Of a DNA stretch of 64,000 nt, positions 1 to 11,162 are shown piece by piece. The notes under the pieces are model-generated. The model was not told the DNA's origin. It worked only from the letters and a program-made list of their open reading frames with translations, and made no database searches. Each line of letters starts with the position of its first letter. Position 1 is the stretch's first letter. This DNA comes from Planctomycetota bacterium (GTDB lineage Bacteria > Planctomycetota > B15-G4), in the NCBI GenBank assembly GCA_029259715.1, contig JAJDEP010000004.1, positions 46,012 through 110,011 on the forward strand, written 5' to 3'. The position numbers were made by a program, and so were the translations under genes.

Positions 1-546
<546 letters not shown>

Positions 547-616
547 CGTTGTCCTCTTTCTCTACTGTCTCTGCGGTGAAAGGCGTCTCGGCGAGCGAGC
601 GAGGGCTCGATTCAGC

Positions 617-2668
617 CTAGGGGCGCTGCTCCCAACACTCCACTTTCATTTGGCGCATGCCGGTCGGGGAGAGCGCGATGAGCCCGCCTCGAACGGCATG
701 GACGGCCACGACGGGCTCGGACGCCGCCGGCCGGCTCAAGAGCACCGGGTCGGCGGCCAGATCGAGCACACTGTACGCCCGGACGCCCGCCGACGTGGGC
801 ACGAACACATGGCCGTCCAGTCCACCTGTGAGCAGGGGCCGCGTGGGCAACGGCTGGCGCAGGGTCCCGGTCACGTCGACCCGCTCGCCGGGCGGGAGCG
901 CCGGGCTGGCGGCGAGCTGGCGACCGTCGGGTCCGATCAGCACCAGGCGGAAGACGCCGTTGCGCAATTCGGTGAGCAGGATCGACGGCGAAGCCCGTTC
1001 CCACGGGTCGGGCAGCAGGCCCACGACATGCCTCCGCCACATGCGCTCGATGGGGTCGTCGAGGATCACGTGGCCGGCCACCCCCAACTCCCGGGAGAGG
1101 ACATAGAGGTAGCGGGAGTCCGAGGGCGCCACGACGATCCGGTCGTCCCAGACCCGCACGGGCTCGTGGTCCCATCCGCCGGTGTCCACGAGGTAGGCGT
1201 GGTCGTAGGTGTCGGGATCGAGGGGGAACAGCCGGTCGTAGAGGAAGGTGAAGCGGGGCCGCCCGGTGAAGGCGTCGACGGCAGCCACCGCGCCGAAGCC
1301 CGTGCAGGCGTAGAGGATGCCGTCCTGCTCGGCCACGGCGGCCTCCCGGGCCCGTTTGTCGAGGTTCCACCAGTCGGAGGTCGCCTGACGGCTGGCGAAG
1401 CGCTCCACCGCGGCCCCGCGCACCAGGGGCGTCTCGAACAGGCGCTCCCCCGTCTCCAGCGAGGCGCACACCAACGAGACCTCGGTGGTGAGCCCGCTGC
1501 GGAACAGCAGGGCGAACACCCGCCCGCCGCGCACCAGCGGCGGCCCGAAGGCGCTGCTCGAGTTCGTAGCGGACGCCCACGGCTCCTCGTCGCCGCGCAG
1601 CACCCAGGCCACCTCCTCGGCGCCCCCTGCGAGATCCACCGCGTCGAGGTCGACCGCAGCGAGGTGGGCGTCGCGAGGATGATGGGCCCGCGGCTCGGGC
1701 TCGTTGCCGGGGATCACGTTGAGCGGTACGACGAGCCGGTCGCCACGACGGGCCAGGGCCATACGACGCGGCTGGGGCAGCCCGGCCGCGCGGAGGCCGA
1801 TGCGCAGCGACGGCAGCGGCCAGGGCCGGTCGGTGAGCGTGGTCTCGACCCAGCCCATGCGGCCATCGCCGAGGTCCGCCCGTCGCGATCGACCCGTCGG
1901 TCCGGTGTCGACGACCGGGTCACCGCGCGAGACACCGAACAAGCCGATGCCGCGCAGGATCAAGAGCTCGTCGTCGCGCCCCTCGGTGACCAGGGGCCAG
2001 CTGTCGGACGACCACGAGTGCCAGCTCTCGAAGGAGAAGCGCCACTCCAGCCGGCGGGGATCGAGAACGGGGTCCCCGCCTTCACCGGGGCGACGCTCGG
2101 CGGCCGCCCGGGCGAGCGCCGCGGCGCCGGTCAGGTCGCCGGCCCGGCCGGCGAGGGCCTCGGCCGCCCACCACTCGCCCCGCTCGAAATAAAGTCGCGC
2201 CGCCGCCAGGGCGCCGACGCGGGTGGCCGTCAGGCTCAGGGGCCCGGCGGCCGCTTCCAACAAGGCGTCGAGGTCCCGGTCGCGCCGGGCCAGATCCACG
2301 CGCTGCCCCGCCTCCGCCTCGATCCGCTGCGCCACCACGCCGGTGGGATCCAGGAGAGCCAGGTGCAGGGCCCGATCGAGCACCGGCACATGGGTCCTCG
2401 GCCCGAACGGCACGAGATCGGTCGCGGGCGAGGCGCGCAGGTCGCGCACCACCGTCATCACGGCGTCGGCATCGCCCAGGGCGAGGCCCTCTCGGAGCTG
2501 ATTCAGCGACCGCCGCGCCTCGGCTCCGCCCTCGAGGGGCAACGTCGACCCGTTGTGGTAGTCGCTGCCCTCGGGCACGAGGAACTGGGCGGACGACGGG
2601 GACGCGCCGAGCGCCGCGAGCAGCAACATCCAACCGGCGACGACGAGCGCGGACCCGCGTGGCCTCAA
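617..2668 (-). CDS. Secreted PQQ-like beta-propeller protein
   Basis: This 683-residue protein starts at a TTG that overlaps the stop of the preceding FtsB-like gene (TTGA). That start gives a good signal peptide: basic MRPRG, a hydrophobic core to about residue 22, and a cleavage site near SSA-Q (27-28). The frame stays open upstream, but that part only shadows the neighbouring gene. After a helical region (about 30-200) come repeated beta segments in which short stretches such as DGILYACTGFGAVAAVDAFTG and RYLYVLSREL recall PQQ/WD-type blades. No catalytic motif is seen. It is probably periplasmic or outer-membrane associated. Function unknown; placement between a putative divisome protein and a MoxR ATPase is suggestive only. 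Confidence 0.75.
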   Translation of the reverse strand: MRPRGSALVVAGWMLLLAALGASPSSAQFLVPEGSDYHNGSTLPLEGGAEARRSLNQLREGLALGDADAVMTVVRDLRASPATDLVPFGPRTHVPVLDRALHLALLDPTGVVAQRIEAEAGQRVDLARRDRDLDALLEAAAGPLSLTATRVGALAAARLYFERGEWWAAEALAGRAGDLTGAAALARAAAERRPGEGGDPVLDPRRLEWRFSFESWHSWSSDSWPLVTEGRDDELLILRGIGLFGVSRGDPVVDTGPTGRSRRADLGDGRMGWVETTLTDRPWPLPSLRIGLRAAGLPQPRRMALARRGDRLVVPLNVIPGNEPEPRAHHPRDAHLAAVDLDAVDLAGGAEEVAWVLRGDEEPWASATNSSSAFGPPLVRGGRVFALLFRSGLTTEVSLVCASLETGERLFETPLVRGAAVERFASRQATSDWWNLDKRAREAAVAEQDGILYACTGFGAVAAVDAFTGRPRFTFLYDRLFPLDPDTYDHAYLVDTGGWDHEPVRVWDDRIVVAPSDSRYLYVLSRELGVAGHVILDDPIERMWRRHVVGLLPDPWERASPSILLTELRNGVFRLVLIGPDGRQLAASPALPPGERVDVTGTLRQPLPTRPLLTGGLDGHVFVPTSAGVRAYSVLDLAADPVLLSRPAASEPVVAVHAVRGGLIALSPTGMRQMKVECWEQRP

Positions 2669-2973
2669 CGGCCGCCCGGCTGGGCCTCCTCGCCGTCGTC
2701 CTGATCCGGCGTGATCACGATGGGACCGGGGATCGCCGGCGAGAGTCGTTCGAGCTCGGCGACGCGCACGCGCAGCAAGGGATCGTGCTGGATCGCCTCG
2801 GCGTAGGATTCGAGTCGCGAACTCTCCTGGCGCCGAGCCTGCACGTGGGCTTCCTTCTCCAGGAGAGCCGATCGGACTCGCTCCTTCTGTTCGATGGCGG
2901 GCAGCGTCGAGCGCACGAGAATCCAGGCCATCGCGGCCGTGAGCAGCAGCGCGAGACCGTAACGACCCAGCAT
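2665..2973 (-). CDS. FtsB/DivIC-like septum formation initiator protein
   Basis: A small bitopic protein of about 102 residues. It has a short basic N-terminus (MLGRYG), one membrane segment (about 5-22), a Glu/Arg-rich coiled coil (about 25-75) with an AELERL stretch, and a Pro/Asp-rich tail. This is the layout of FtsB/DivIC, which bridges FtsL and FtsQ in the divisome. It lies directly downstream of eno on the same strand, the classical eno-ftsB order seen in Pseudomonas and Gram-positives. I chose the inner ATG because GGAGGG lies ten bases before it; an ATG 18 bases upstream (2991) is possible. Sequence similarity in this family is weak, so the call rests on architecture and context. Confidence 0.6.
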   Translation of the reverse strand: MLGRYGLALLLTAAMAWILVRSTLPAIEQKERVRSALLEKEAHVQARRQESSRLESYAEAIQHDPLLRVRVAELERLSPAIPGPIVITPDQDDGEEAQPGGR

Positions 2974-3100
2974 CCCCGACCGTCCCTCCATGACTCACGG
3001 ACGTTACGCCAAGGGGAACGTGCCCCCGAAGGAAAACCGGAGGCGCGGAGCGAAAACGGCGCCGGGCCTCGGCGTGTTAGGGAGAAGTCAGGTTCCGGTC

Positions 3101-3128
3101 GCGCGATCCGGGCCCGATCGGGTCGCGC
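3101..3128 (-). terminator. Hairpin just after eno
   Basis: A GC-rich inverted repeat, GCGCGATCCG pairing with CGGGTCGCGC (one G-T pair), forms an 11-bp stem ten bases beyond the enolase stop. No clear T-tract follows on the minus strand, so it may be a weak or Rho-assisted terminator, or simply an mRNA-stabilising structure between eno and the FtsB-like gene. Confidence 0.4.
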
Positions 3129-3137
3129 GCCGACGGA

Positions 3138-4442
<1,305 letters not shown>

Positions 4443-4533
4443 TTACGCCGCGCCCCCATCGGGCGGAAGAGCGGCCGACCGGTTCGTCAGGCCCGAGACA
4501 TCCCCGGACTCCTCACCGGATGTCGCGGAGCAG

Positions 4534-6423
4534 CTACTGCGTCGTCAGGCGCATCGCGTTGGTGAGCGACACCCCGCCGGGAGCCGTCGGGTCGACCACC
4601 GCCGTGTGGGCCCACATGTTCGTGCCGACCGGGAAGCTGAAGTTCCAGTTGAACGGCAGTGTCAACTCGCCGGCGCCGTCGGTGATGAGCAGGATCTGCG
4701 ACGCGAAGGGGAAGGCCTTGAGCGTGCCGGCCATGAACGGCACCGGCGTCGACGAGAACGCAACGAACATCACGGTCACGGCGCTCGGCGGTGTGTTGGT
4801 CAGGTACATCTCGCCCGTCGTGCCGAACTGCAGCGGCCCGGTGCCGTCGAGGCTCGGCGGGCCGAGCGCCCCCGCGATGGAGCAGCCTTCGTCGGTCCAC
4901 GGCGCGGGCGGCAGGTTGCCCACCGCGGCGCCCATGTTCGGGAACGGACCGATGTTGCCGCCGAAGCCGGTCTGCGCCAGCCCCGTCGTCACGAGCTGCG
5001 TGCGCATCTCGATCGAGTCGAAGCGTCGCTGCAGCTTCTGCTCGACCTTCTGCTGCAACATCAACGCCGCCGAGGCGACGAAGGGCGAGGCACTGCTCGT
5101 CCCGCTGAAGAAGCCGGTGTAGCGCTGGTTCTTGTCGCCGCCGTACTCGGCGAACGCCCCGTATCCGGTGGTGAAGACGCTCTCTCCCCACCCCTGCACG
5201 TCGACCCGCGAACCGTGACTCGAGAAGCTGAGCTTCTGATGCGTGGTGTCGGCACTACCGGCGCCCACGATCAGCGCCCCGCTGTCGCCCAGCCCGAGCC
5301 AGGCCGCGAAACCCGGACCGTCGAGGTCCTGGTTCCCGTTGCCCGCGGCGCCGACCACGATGACGCCGGCATCCGTGCCCGCCTTCACGACGATCCACAT
5401 GGAGGCTTCGGACTCGACCGGCGCGCCTGATCCTGATTGCATCTCGAGCAGCACCACGTCACCGGCGTCGGCGGCGGCGACCGCATTCGTCACGCAGGTG
5501 AGTCGGCGCAATCCCTGCTCCAGCGACCACTCGGTGTAGGCGTGGACCTCGGCGTCAGGCGCCATGCCGGTGATGCCGTAGGCGTTGGCCGTGGCGGCGA
5601 TCTCGCCCAGCACCGCGGTGCCGTGCTCGTCCCAGGTGTTGATCGCCACCTGCGGATGGACCGTCTGCCCCGGCTCGGTCTGGACCCCGATGTCCTCGAG
5701 GTCTTCGTGGGTCAGCACCCACCCGTATTCGCAATCGAAGAGGCGGATGCCCGCGCCGGTCAGCCCGGTGCTCGCGGCCCAGTCCGAGTTGAGGCCGGGG
5801 TTGGGCCCGCGATATCCCTGCTGGAATTCGAGGTTGGGCGTGACGGGCGAGATGTCGCCGGGCGGCGGCGCGCCGAGGGTCTGGATCTCGGCGAACTCGA
5901 CGCTCTCGAAGGCGGTCAGGCGATCACCCAACGCCTCGAGGCGCGCGAGGTCGGCCGCGACACCATCGGCGCCGGGGACATGGACGCGCAACATCCCGGC
6001 CAGGTCGGGCTGGGCGACTCCCGAGCGGCGGGCCGCCCGTTGCTCGAGTCCGGCCAGTGTCTCTTCGGGCAGGCGGATCAGCGGTGAGAACGTCACGCCG
6101 ACCTCGAGAGCCCACGCAGCGACGTCGGTGAGATCTTGTCCGCCGCGGGACACCGGTCGCCCGTCCTCGGCGCGCACCCGGGCCGCATCGACGAACTTCA
6201 CCATCAGACGACGCTCGTAGGGAATCGGACTGGGCAGCAGGTCGGCCGCGAGGAGGGCCCGCACGGGCGCCTTCGGCACCGGCCGTCGCGCGAGCAGGCC
6301 GGCCTCCCCGCCAACGGGCACGACGGCAGCGGTGTCCTGCGGACCAGAGGTCGCGGACGTCCCGGCGGGAGCCAGGACGAGGATCGCCACCGCGGCGACA
6401 GAGAAGGCGAGGGCGATGCGCAT
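4534..6423 (-). CDS. Secreted S8 (subtilisin-family) serine protease
   Basis: A 629-residue protein starting at the ATG of MRIALAFS, which begins a clear signal peptide (core 5-20). The frame is open further upstream, but that part is Arg/Pro-rich and unlike a real N-terminus. A prodomain-like region (60-185) is followed by the catalytic domain: Asp in RLFDCEYGW (D230), His in DEHGTAVLGEIAA (H267), oxyanion Asn in GAAGNGNQD (N362) and Ser in GTSSASPFVAS (S443). After about residue 500 comes a beta-rich tail ending in a GTNMWAHTAVVDPTAP-type segment, resembling C-terminal modules I associate with secreted planctomycete proteins; this may be an export or surface-sorting signal. All triad residues are present, so activity is likely. 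The substrate is unknown. Confidence 0.92.
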   Translation of the reverse strand: MRIALAFSVAAVAILVLAPAGTSATSGPQDTAAVVPVGGEAGLLARRPVPKAPVRALLAADLLPSPIPYERRLMVKFVDAARVRAEDGRPVSRGGQDLTDVAAWALEVGVTFSPLIRLPEETLAGLEQRAARRSGVAQPDLAGMLRVHVPGADGVAADLARLEALGDRLTAFESVEFAEIQTLGAPPPGDISPVTPNLEFQQGYRGPNPGLNSDWAASTGLTGAGIRLFDCEYGWVLTHEDLEDIGVQTEPGQTVHPQVAINTWDEHGTAVLGEIAATANAYGITGMAPDAEVHAYTEWSLEQGLRRLTCVTNAVAAADAGDVVLLEMQSGSGAPVESEASMWIVVKAGTDAGVIVVGAAGNGNQDLDGPGFAAWLGLGDSGALIVGAGSADTTHQKLSFSSHGSRVDVQGWGESVFTTGYGAFAEYGGDKNQRYTGFFSGTSSASPFVASAALMLQQKVEQKLQRRFDSIEMRTQLVTTGLAQTGFGGNIGPFPNMGAAVGNLPPAPWTDEGCSIAGALGPPSLDGTGPLQFGTTGEMYLTNTPPSAVTVMFVAFSSTPVPFMAGTLKAFPFASQILLITDGAGELTLPFNWNFSFPVGTNMWAHTAVVDPTAPGGVSLTNAMRLTTQ

Positions 6424-6717
6424 CAAGCGGCGTCTCAGCAGGCTCGGTGAGGAGGATCCGGCGGCGCCCCGCCCCAGCGGGCGATTCGGGTCGGGCGGCC
6501 TTCGGGTGGGGTCGGGACGGAGGTGACGGCGGCGCCGAGCACGTCGAGGCACCTCGCGCACCCTCAGTCTACGACAAGATCGCCCCCACGGGACCGGCCG
6601 CCGGCCGCCGGCCGAAACCGGTCGATCGGGCACGCAGGGGGGGCAGCACACGCTTCCGGGCGCCTCCAGGGGCGTGGCCCGTGCGGCCCCCGCCTCCAGG
6701 CGTTACCTTCTCCGGCC

Positions 6718-7380
6718 ATGCGCTGGCCCTTCACGACCTACGCCACGGGCACCCTGCTCGCCTTCACCCTGCCGCTGCTGGCCCTCACGGTGGTGCTCAA
6801 GCGGACGGCGCCGGGAGTCTGGTGGCTGCTGCCCCTGGCCCTGGCCCTCTTCGTGTTCTCGTTCTTCCGCGACCCCCAGCGCTCGGCGCCGGGCGGCGAG
6901 GACGAGCTGGCCTCCCCCGCCGACGGCCTGGTGAGCGACATCGTCACCCTCGAGGATCCCGCCCTCGGGCGCTCCAGCGTGCGCATCGGCATCTTCCTCT
7001 CGGTCTTCGACGTGCACGTCAACCGCGTGCCCTGCTCGGGAACCATCGTGCGCGTCGATCACCGTGAGGGCGGCTTCCACGACGCCCGCGACGATCGCGC
7101 CATCGCAGAGAACCAGGCCGCCACCATCGTCATCGAACGGCCCGACGGTCGGCAGGTCGGCGTACGCCAGATCACCGGACTCATCGCGCGCCGCATCATC
7201 TGCCCCGTGCAACCGGGCGATCCCGTGGTGCGCGGCGACCGCTACGGCATGATCCGCTTCGGCTCGCGCACCGAGCTCATCATCGACGTCGACGACCTCG
7301 ACGAGGTGCTGGTGAGCGTCGGCGATCGTGTGCGCGGCGGCGAGACCATCCTGGCCCGGATGCAGGCGGCGGCCCGGTGA
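6718..7380 (+). CDS. psd: Phosphatidylserine decarboxylase, short form
   Basis: A 220-residue proenzyme that makes phosphatidylethanolamine from phosphatidylserine. Two N-terminal hydrophobic segments (about 10-27 and 34-50) lead to FRDPQR (50-55), DGLV (69-72), FDVHVNRVP (97-105) and the self-cleavage site FGSR (181-184), where Ser183 would become the pyruvoyl group. Length and the GS rather than LGST site match the short PSD-A type. It heads a long plus-strand operon and overlaps pssA by GTGA, so the two consecutive steps of PE synthesis are translationally coupled. The 294-base divergent region upstream (6424-6717) contains GC-rich palindromes but no promoter I can support. Confidence 0.97.
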   Translation: MRWPFTTYATGTLLAFTLPLLALTVVLKRTAPGVWWLLPLALALFVFSFFRDPQRSAPGGEDELASPADGLVSDIVTLEDPALGRSSVRIGIFLSVFDVHVNRVPCSGTIVRVDHREGGFHDARDDRAIAENQAATIVIERPDGRQVGVRQITGLIARRIICPVQPGDPVVRGDRYGMIRFGSRTELIIDVDDLDEVLVSVGDRVRGGETILARMQAAAR

Positions 7381-8330
7381 ACCTCGGCGGCGAGACCCGC
7401 GTCCCCCTGTTGCCGACGCTGTTCACGCTGGGCAACCTGCTGTGCGGCTTCATCGCCATCGCCAAGGCCATCGACGCGCTGCAGTCGTCGACCGGCGACG
7501 GCGTCCTCGACCCGGCCTTCGCCACCGAGCTCACCAAGGGCTGCTGGTTCGTGGTGGCCGCGATGATCTTCGACGCGCTCGACGGACGCATCGCGCGCAT
7601 GACCGGGCAGCAGTCGCCCTTCGGGGCCATGCTCGACTCGCTCTCCGACCTGGTCACCTTCGGCGTCGCGCCCGCGTTCATCGCCAAGGTCGGCTACGAG
7701 CACACCATGGATGCGCTGGGCCAGCGCTATCGCCCGAGCGTGGTGACCGGTTTCTGTGCGCTCTACTTGATCTGCGCCGCGCTGCGCCTGGCGCGCTTCA
7801 ATGCCGACAGCGGCGAGGACGAGTCGGAGCACCACACCTTCAGCGGACTGCCGTCTCCGGCCGCGGCCGGATTCGTCGTGGCCTGCTGCTTCTTCATCTT
7901 CGGCGGCACCAGCGAGATCGGCCTGAGTGACGCCGCGGCCGCGTCCGTCGGCGCCGCCCTGCTCCGCGCCCTGCCCTACCTCGCCGCCGGCCTCGGCGTG
8001 CTGATGATCTCCCGCGTTCCGTACGTCCACGTGTTCCAGCGCTACGTCGGCCTGCGCCTCCGCGCCAGCATGATGGTGCGGCTGGTGCTGATCATCTGGG
8101 TGGCCGTGCAATGGCACGAATGGGCCCTGTTCCTGCTGATCAGCGTGTACGTGCTGGGCGGCCTGTTCCTCGGGCTGCGCGCCTCGCGGGCAGGCCGCTC
8201 CCCCGTCGAGGACCTGCCGGTGCCGCCCGGCGATGGCACCCTGCCCGAGCCCCGCCACACCCCGCCTCAGGGCTCTCCGCCGGACGACTCCCCACCGCAC
8301 GCATCCGGGCCCACGGGAGGCGCGACGTGA
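7377..8330 (+). CDS. pssA: CDP-diacylglycerol-serine O-phosphatidyltransferase
   Basis: A 317-residue integral membrane enzyme making phosphatidylserine from CDP-diacylglycerol and serine. The CDP-alcohol phosphotransferase signature is complete: D66, D69-G70, A73-R74, G83, D87 and D91 in the stretch beginning FDALDGRIAR. Around six membrane segments follow. The last 50 residues form a Pro/Ser-rich cytoplasmic tail not needed for catalysis in the family. The GTG start overlaps the psd stop by four bases. Confidence 0.97.
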   Translation: MNLGGETRVPLLPTLFTLGNLLCGFIAIAKAIDALQSSTGDGVLDPAFATELTKGCWFVVAAMIFDALDGRIARMTGQQSPFGAMLDSLSDLVTFGVAPAFIAKVGYEHTMDALGQRYRPSVVTGFCALYLICAALRLARFNADSGEDESEHHTFSGLPSPAAAGFVVACCFFIFGGTSEIGLSDAAAASVGAALLRALPYLAAGLGVLMISRVPYVHVFQRYVGLRLRASMMVRLVLIIWVAVQWHEWALFLLISVYVLGGLFLGLRASRAGRSPVEDLPVPPGDGTLPEPRHTPPQGSPPDDSPPHASGPTGGAT

Positions 8331-8833
8331 TCACCGCGGTGATCGCCCTCGGCTCCAATCTCGGGCGACGTCAAGACACGCTCATGGCCGCCGTGCGGGC
8401 CATCGCGCGTCTGCCCGACACGCGCCTGGTGGCGACCTCGCGTCTGCGCGAGACCGACCCGGTGCTGTGCGCCGCCGGCGCGCCCGACTTCCTCAACGGC
8501 GCCTGCCGCATCGAGACGGGGCTCACCGCGCGGCAGCTGCTCGACGCGTTGCTCGCCATCGAGGCCGACCACGGTCGCACGCGGGCGGCCCCGAATGCCG
8601 ACCGCACCCTCGACCTCGACCTGATCCTCTTCGGCGACGCCGTCATCGACGAGCCCGGCCTGCGCGTCCCTCACCCGCATGCGCACGAGCGGTTGTTCGT
8701 CCTCGACGCGGCGGCCGACGTCGCGCCCGAGGCGCTGCACCCGGAACTCGGCCGGACGCTGGCCGACCTGCGCGATGCCTGGACAGCGCCCGCAGACGAT
8801 CGGGGAGCGGCCGCCGGGAGCCCCTCGGGTTGA
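8327..8833 (+). CDS. folK: 2-amino-4-hydroxy-6-hydroxymethyldihydropteridine diphosphokinase
   Basis: A 168-residue HPPK that transfers pyrophosphate from ATP to the pterin in folate synthesis. It shows IALGSNLG at the N-terminus, PDFLNGACRIETGL, the metal-binding DRTLDLDLILFGD (DxD) and VPHPHAHERLFVL. The GTG start overlaps the pssA stop (GTGA), and its own stop overlaps the panC TTG. Folate and pantothenate genes are frequent neighbours, so the cluster makes sense. Confidence 0.97.
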   Translation: MITAVIALGSNLGRRQDTLMAAVRAIARLPDTRLVATSRLRETDPVLCAAGAPDFLNGACRIETGLTARQLLDALLAIEADHGRTRAAPNADRTLDLDLILFGDAVIDEPGLRVPHPHAHERLFVLDAAADVAPEALHPELGRTLADLRDAWTAPADDRGAAAGSPSG

Positions 8834-9717
8834 GCGACAGCGCGGGACCCCGCGTGCACCGCACCCTGTCCGATGTGTCGGCGGCGTGCGAGGACGCGCG
8901 CCGCCGCGGCTCGCTCGGCTTCGTGCCCACCATGGGCGCACTCCACGAGGGGCACCTCTCGCTCGTGCATGCGGCCCGCGAAGCCTGCACGACCGTGGCC
9001 GTGTCCCTCTTCGTGAACCCCCTGCAGTTCGGTGCCGGCGAGGACTTCGAGGCCTACCCGCGTGACGAGGCCGGCGACGCCGAGCGACTCGCCGAGGCGG
9101 GCGCCGACCTGCTGCTGATCCTGACGCCCGAGGAGATGTACCCGCCGGGCTTCACTACGCGGGTCGACCTCACCAGCCTGGTGCACGTCTTCGAAGGCGC
9201 GGCCCGCCCGGGTCACTTCAGCGGCGTCTGCACCGTGGTCGCCAAGTTGCTCAACCTCGTCCGCCCGACGGCCAGCTTCTTCGGACGCAAGGACTACCAG
9301 CAGACCGTGGTGGTGCGCCGCATGGTCGCCGACCTGGCCCTGCCCGGCGACGTGGTGGTCTGCGACACCGTGCGTGCGGCGGACGGCCTGGCTCTCTCAA
9401 GCCGCAACGCCTACCTCGACGCTGCCGAACGCCGCCAGGGCCTCGGCCTCGTGAACGCCCTGCAACACGTCGAGGCGCTCTTCGCCGGCGGTGAAGACGA
9501 CGTGACACGCCTCGAGCAGGCGCTGCGCGAACGGCTGCAGGAGGCCGTCGGCGCCGCCCCCGACTATGCCGCCATCGTCGACCCCGACGACCTGTCCACC
9601 CCGGCGCGCGCCCGGCCCGGCGACGTCGCCCTGGTCGCCGCACCCGTGGGCCCGGCGCGACTGCTCGACAACCATGTCCTCGGTGCTAGACTCGGCCCCT
9701 TTGCCACCAGCCCCTGA
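8830..9717 (+). CDS. panC: Pantothenate synthetase
   Basis: A 295-residue ligase that joins pantoate and beta-alanine using ATP. The nucleotidylyl-transferase HIGH-like motif lies in FVPTMGALHEGHLSL (31-45); FVNPLQFG (61-68), RPGHFSGVCTVVAKL, FFGRKDYQQ (150-158) and the KMSKS-like LSSRN (189-193) follow. I used the TTG that overlaps the folK stop (TTGA), preceded by GGGAG; a GTG at 8854 would give a length closer to E. coli PanC and is a real alternative. panD follows after 78 bases; panB and panE are not in the window. Confidence 0.97.
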   Translation: MSDSAGPRVHRTLSDVSAACEDARRRGSLGFVPTMGALHEGHLSLVHAAREACTTVAVSLFVNPLQFGAGEDFEAYPRDEAGDAERLAEAGADLLLILTPEEMYPPGFTTRVDLTSLVHVFEGAARPGHFSGVCTVVAKLLNLVRPTASFFGRKDYQQTVVVRRMVADLALPGDVVVCDTVRAADGLALSSRNAYLDAAERRQGLGLVNALQHVEALFAGGEDDVTRLEQALRERLQEAVGAAPDYAAIVDPDDLSTPARARPGDVALVAAPVGPARLLDNHVLGARLGPFATSP

Positions 9718-9795
9718 AGAACGAGTGCGCCGACACGTCTCGCGGATGGCCCCGCGGACCACGACGCGCTGAGACGCCGAACGAGAGGTGACGAC

Positions 9796-10155
9796 GTGCA
9801 GCGGTTCATGATGAAGTCCAAGCTCCACGGTGCCACCGTGACCCAGTGTGAACTCGGTTACGTCGGCAGCCTGACCATGGACCGCAACCTGATGGAGGTT
9901 GCCGACCTGATCCCCAACGAACGCATCCAGGTGGTCAACCTCAACAACGGCGAGCGCTTCGACACCTACGTCATCGAGGGCGAGGCCGGCACGGGCATCA
10001 TCGGCGCCAACGGCGGGGCCGCGCGCCTGTGCCAGGCGGGCGACCAGGTGCTGATCATCGCCTACACGAGTCTCGACGACGAGGCGGCCCGCAACCACGA
10101 GCCGAAGGTGATCATCCTCGACGAGACCAACCAGCCGGTCGACCCGGCCGGTTGA
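9796..10155 (+). CDS. panD: Aspartate 1-decarboxylase proenzyme
   Basis: A 119-residue pyruvoyl enzyme making beta-alanine from aspartate. The self-processing site is GYVGSLTMD with Gly24-Ser25 exactly at the family position; Lys9 and Tyr22 are also in place, and GANGGAAR (about 69-76) is intact. The GTG start is preceded by GAGAGGTGA. PanD supplies the beta-alanine used by the adjacent PanC. Confidence 0.98.
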   Translation: MQRFMMKSKLHGATVTQCELGYVGSLTMDRNLMEVADLIPNERIQVVNLNNGERFDTYVIEGEAGTGIIGANGGAARLCQAGDQVLIIAYTSLDDEAARNHEPKVIILDETNQPVDPAG

Positions 10156-10188
10156 TCGCGTTCCGTTGACTCCGGGGGAACGCGCGGC

Positions 10189-11115
10189 GTGACGTCCGAC
10201 GTCCTGCGCCTCGACGCACCCGCCAAGGTGAACCTGCACCTCGCCGTGGCGGGACGCCGCCCCGACGGATACCACGAGCTCGTCACCGTGCTCCAGACCA
10301 TCGACCTGGCCGACACCCTTGAGGTGTCGCTCCGGGACCCGCGGCCCGACCGGCCCCTGCCGGACGTGTCCCTCACTGTCGAATCCGACGGGGGCGAGGC
10401 GCCGGCCGACGACAGCAACCTCGCCGTGGCGGCGACGCGGCGCCTGCTCATGACGCTCGGCAACACCGCCGTGGGCGTCGACCTGCACCTGACCAAGCGC
10501 ATCCCTGCGGGCGGCGGTCTCGGCGGCGGCAGCAGCGACGCCGCCGCGGCCCTGCTGGCCGTCGACCGACTCCTGGGCGAACCCGCGGGAATGGGCGTCA
10601 GGGCCCGCGTGGCCGCCGAATTGGGCAGCGACATCCCCTTCTTCGTGGTGGCCGGCGGGCTCGGCGACGAGCCGGGCGGCACGGGCCTCTGCACCGGCCG
10701 CGGAGAGATCGTCGAGCCCCTCGCCGCCCCCGAGCCCTTCGGCCTGGACCTGCTCCTGCCGTCTTTCGGCCTCTCGACCGCCGACGTCTACGGCGCCCTC
10801 AACGCTCCGCTGCTCGAAACGGTCCGACGCGAACCGCCCAACCCTTCCCTGCGCGACGTCCAGGGCGCCGACGTCTCCACGCTGCGGCGGTTGTTCCGCA
10901 ACGACCTCACGCCGGCCGCGCGTGCGGTGGAGCCGCGGCTCGATCCGCTGCTCGACCGCGACGACATCTACCTGAGCGGCAGCGGATCGACCCTCTTCCG
11001 GTTCCGGTCCGCCGACGACGCGCCCGGCGACGCTGCGGGCCTCGAATGTGGAGTTGAGTTGATGGGTTTTGTCACGTGCCGCTCAAGAAATGGCTCTCGC
11101 GCACCGTTCTCTTGA
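10189..11115 (+). CDS. ispE: 4-diphosphocytidyl-2-C-methyl-D-erythritol kinase
   Basis: A 308-residue GHMP kinase of the MEP isoprenoid pathway, phosphorylating CDP-ME at the 2-hydroxyl. The substrate Lys is in APAKVNLHL (K13), the ATP loop is PAGGGLGGGSSDAAAALLA (106-124), the catalytic Asp is in GSDIPFF (D148) and the C-terminal LSGSGSTLF is present. The GTG start has a purine-rich GGGGGA about 12 bases upstream. It is followed by spoVG, an adjacency also seen in Bacillus and other bacteria. Confidence 0.97.
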   Translation: MTSDVLRLDAPAKVNLHLAVAGRRPDGYHELVTVLQTIDLADTLEVSLRDPRPDRPLPDVSLTVESDGGEAPADDSNLAVAATRRLLMTLGNTAVGVDLHLTKRIPAGGGLGGGSSDAAAALLAVDRLLGEPAGMGVRARVAAELGSDIPFFVVAGGLGDEPGGTGLCTGRGEIVEPLAAPEPFGLDLLLPSFGLSTADVYGALNAPLLETVRREPPNPSLRDVQGADVSTLRRLFRNDLTPAARAVEPRLDPLLDRDDIYLSGSGSTLFRFRSADDAPGDAAGLECGVELMGFVTCRSRNGSRAPFS

Positions 11116-11162
11116 GTGAAGATCACTCGTGACGGTCAACAGGGGCATGTGGGGAGAGCGTC

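Noticed and set aside
580..620. GCGAGCGAGCGAGG run before the MoxR gene as a terminator
   Set aside because: The best stem is only about four base pairs and no T-tract follows.
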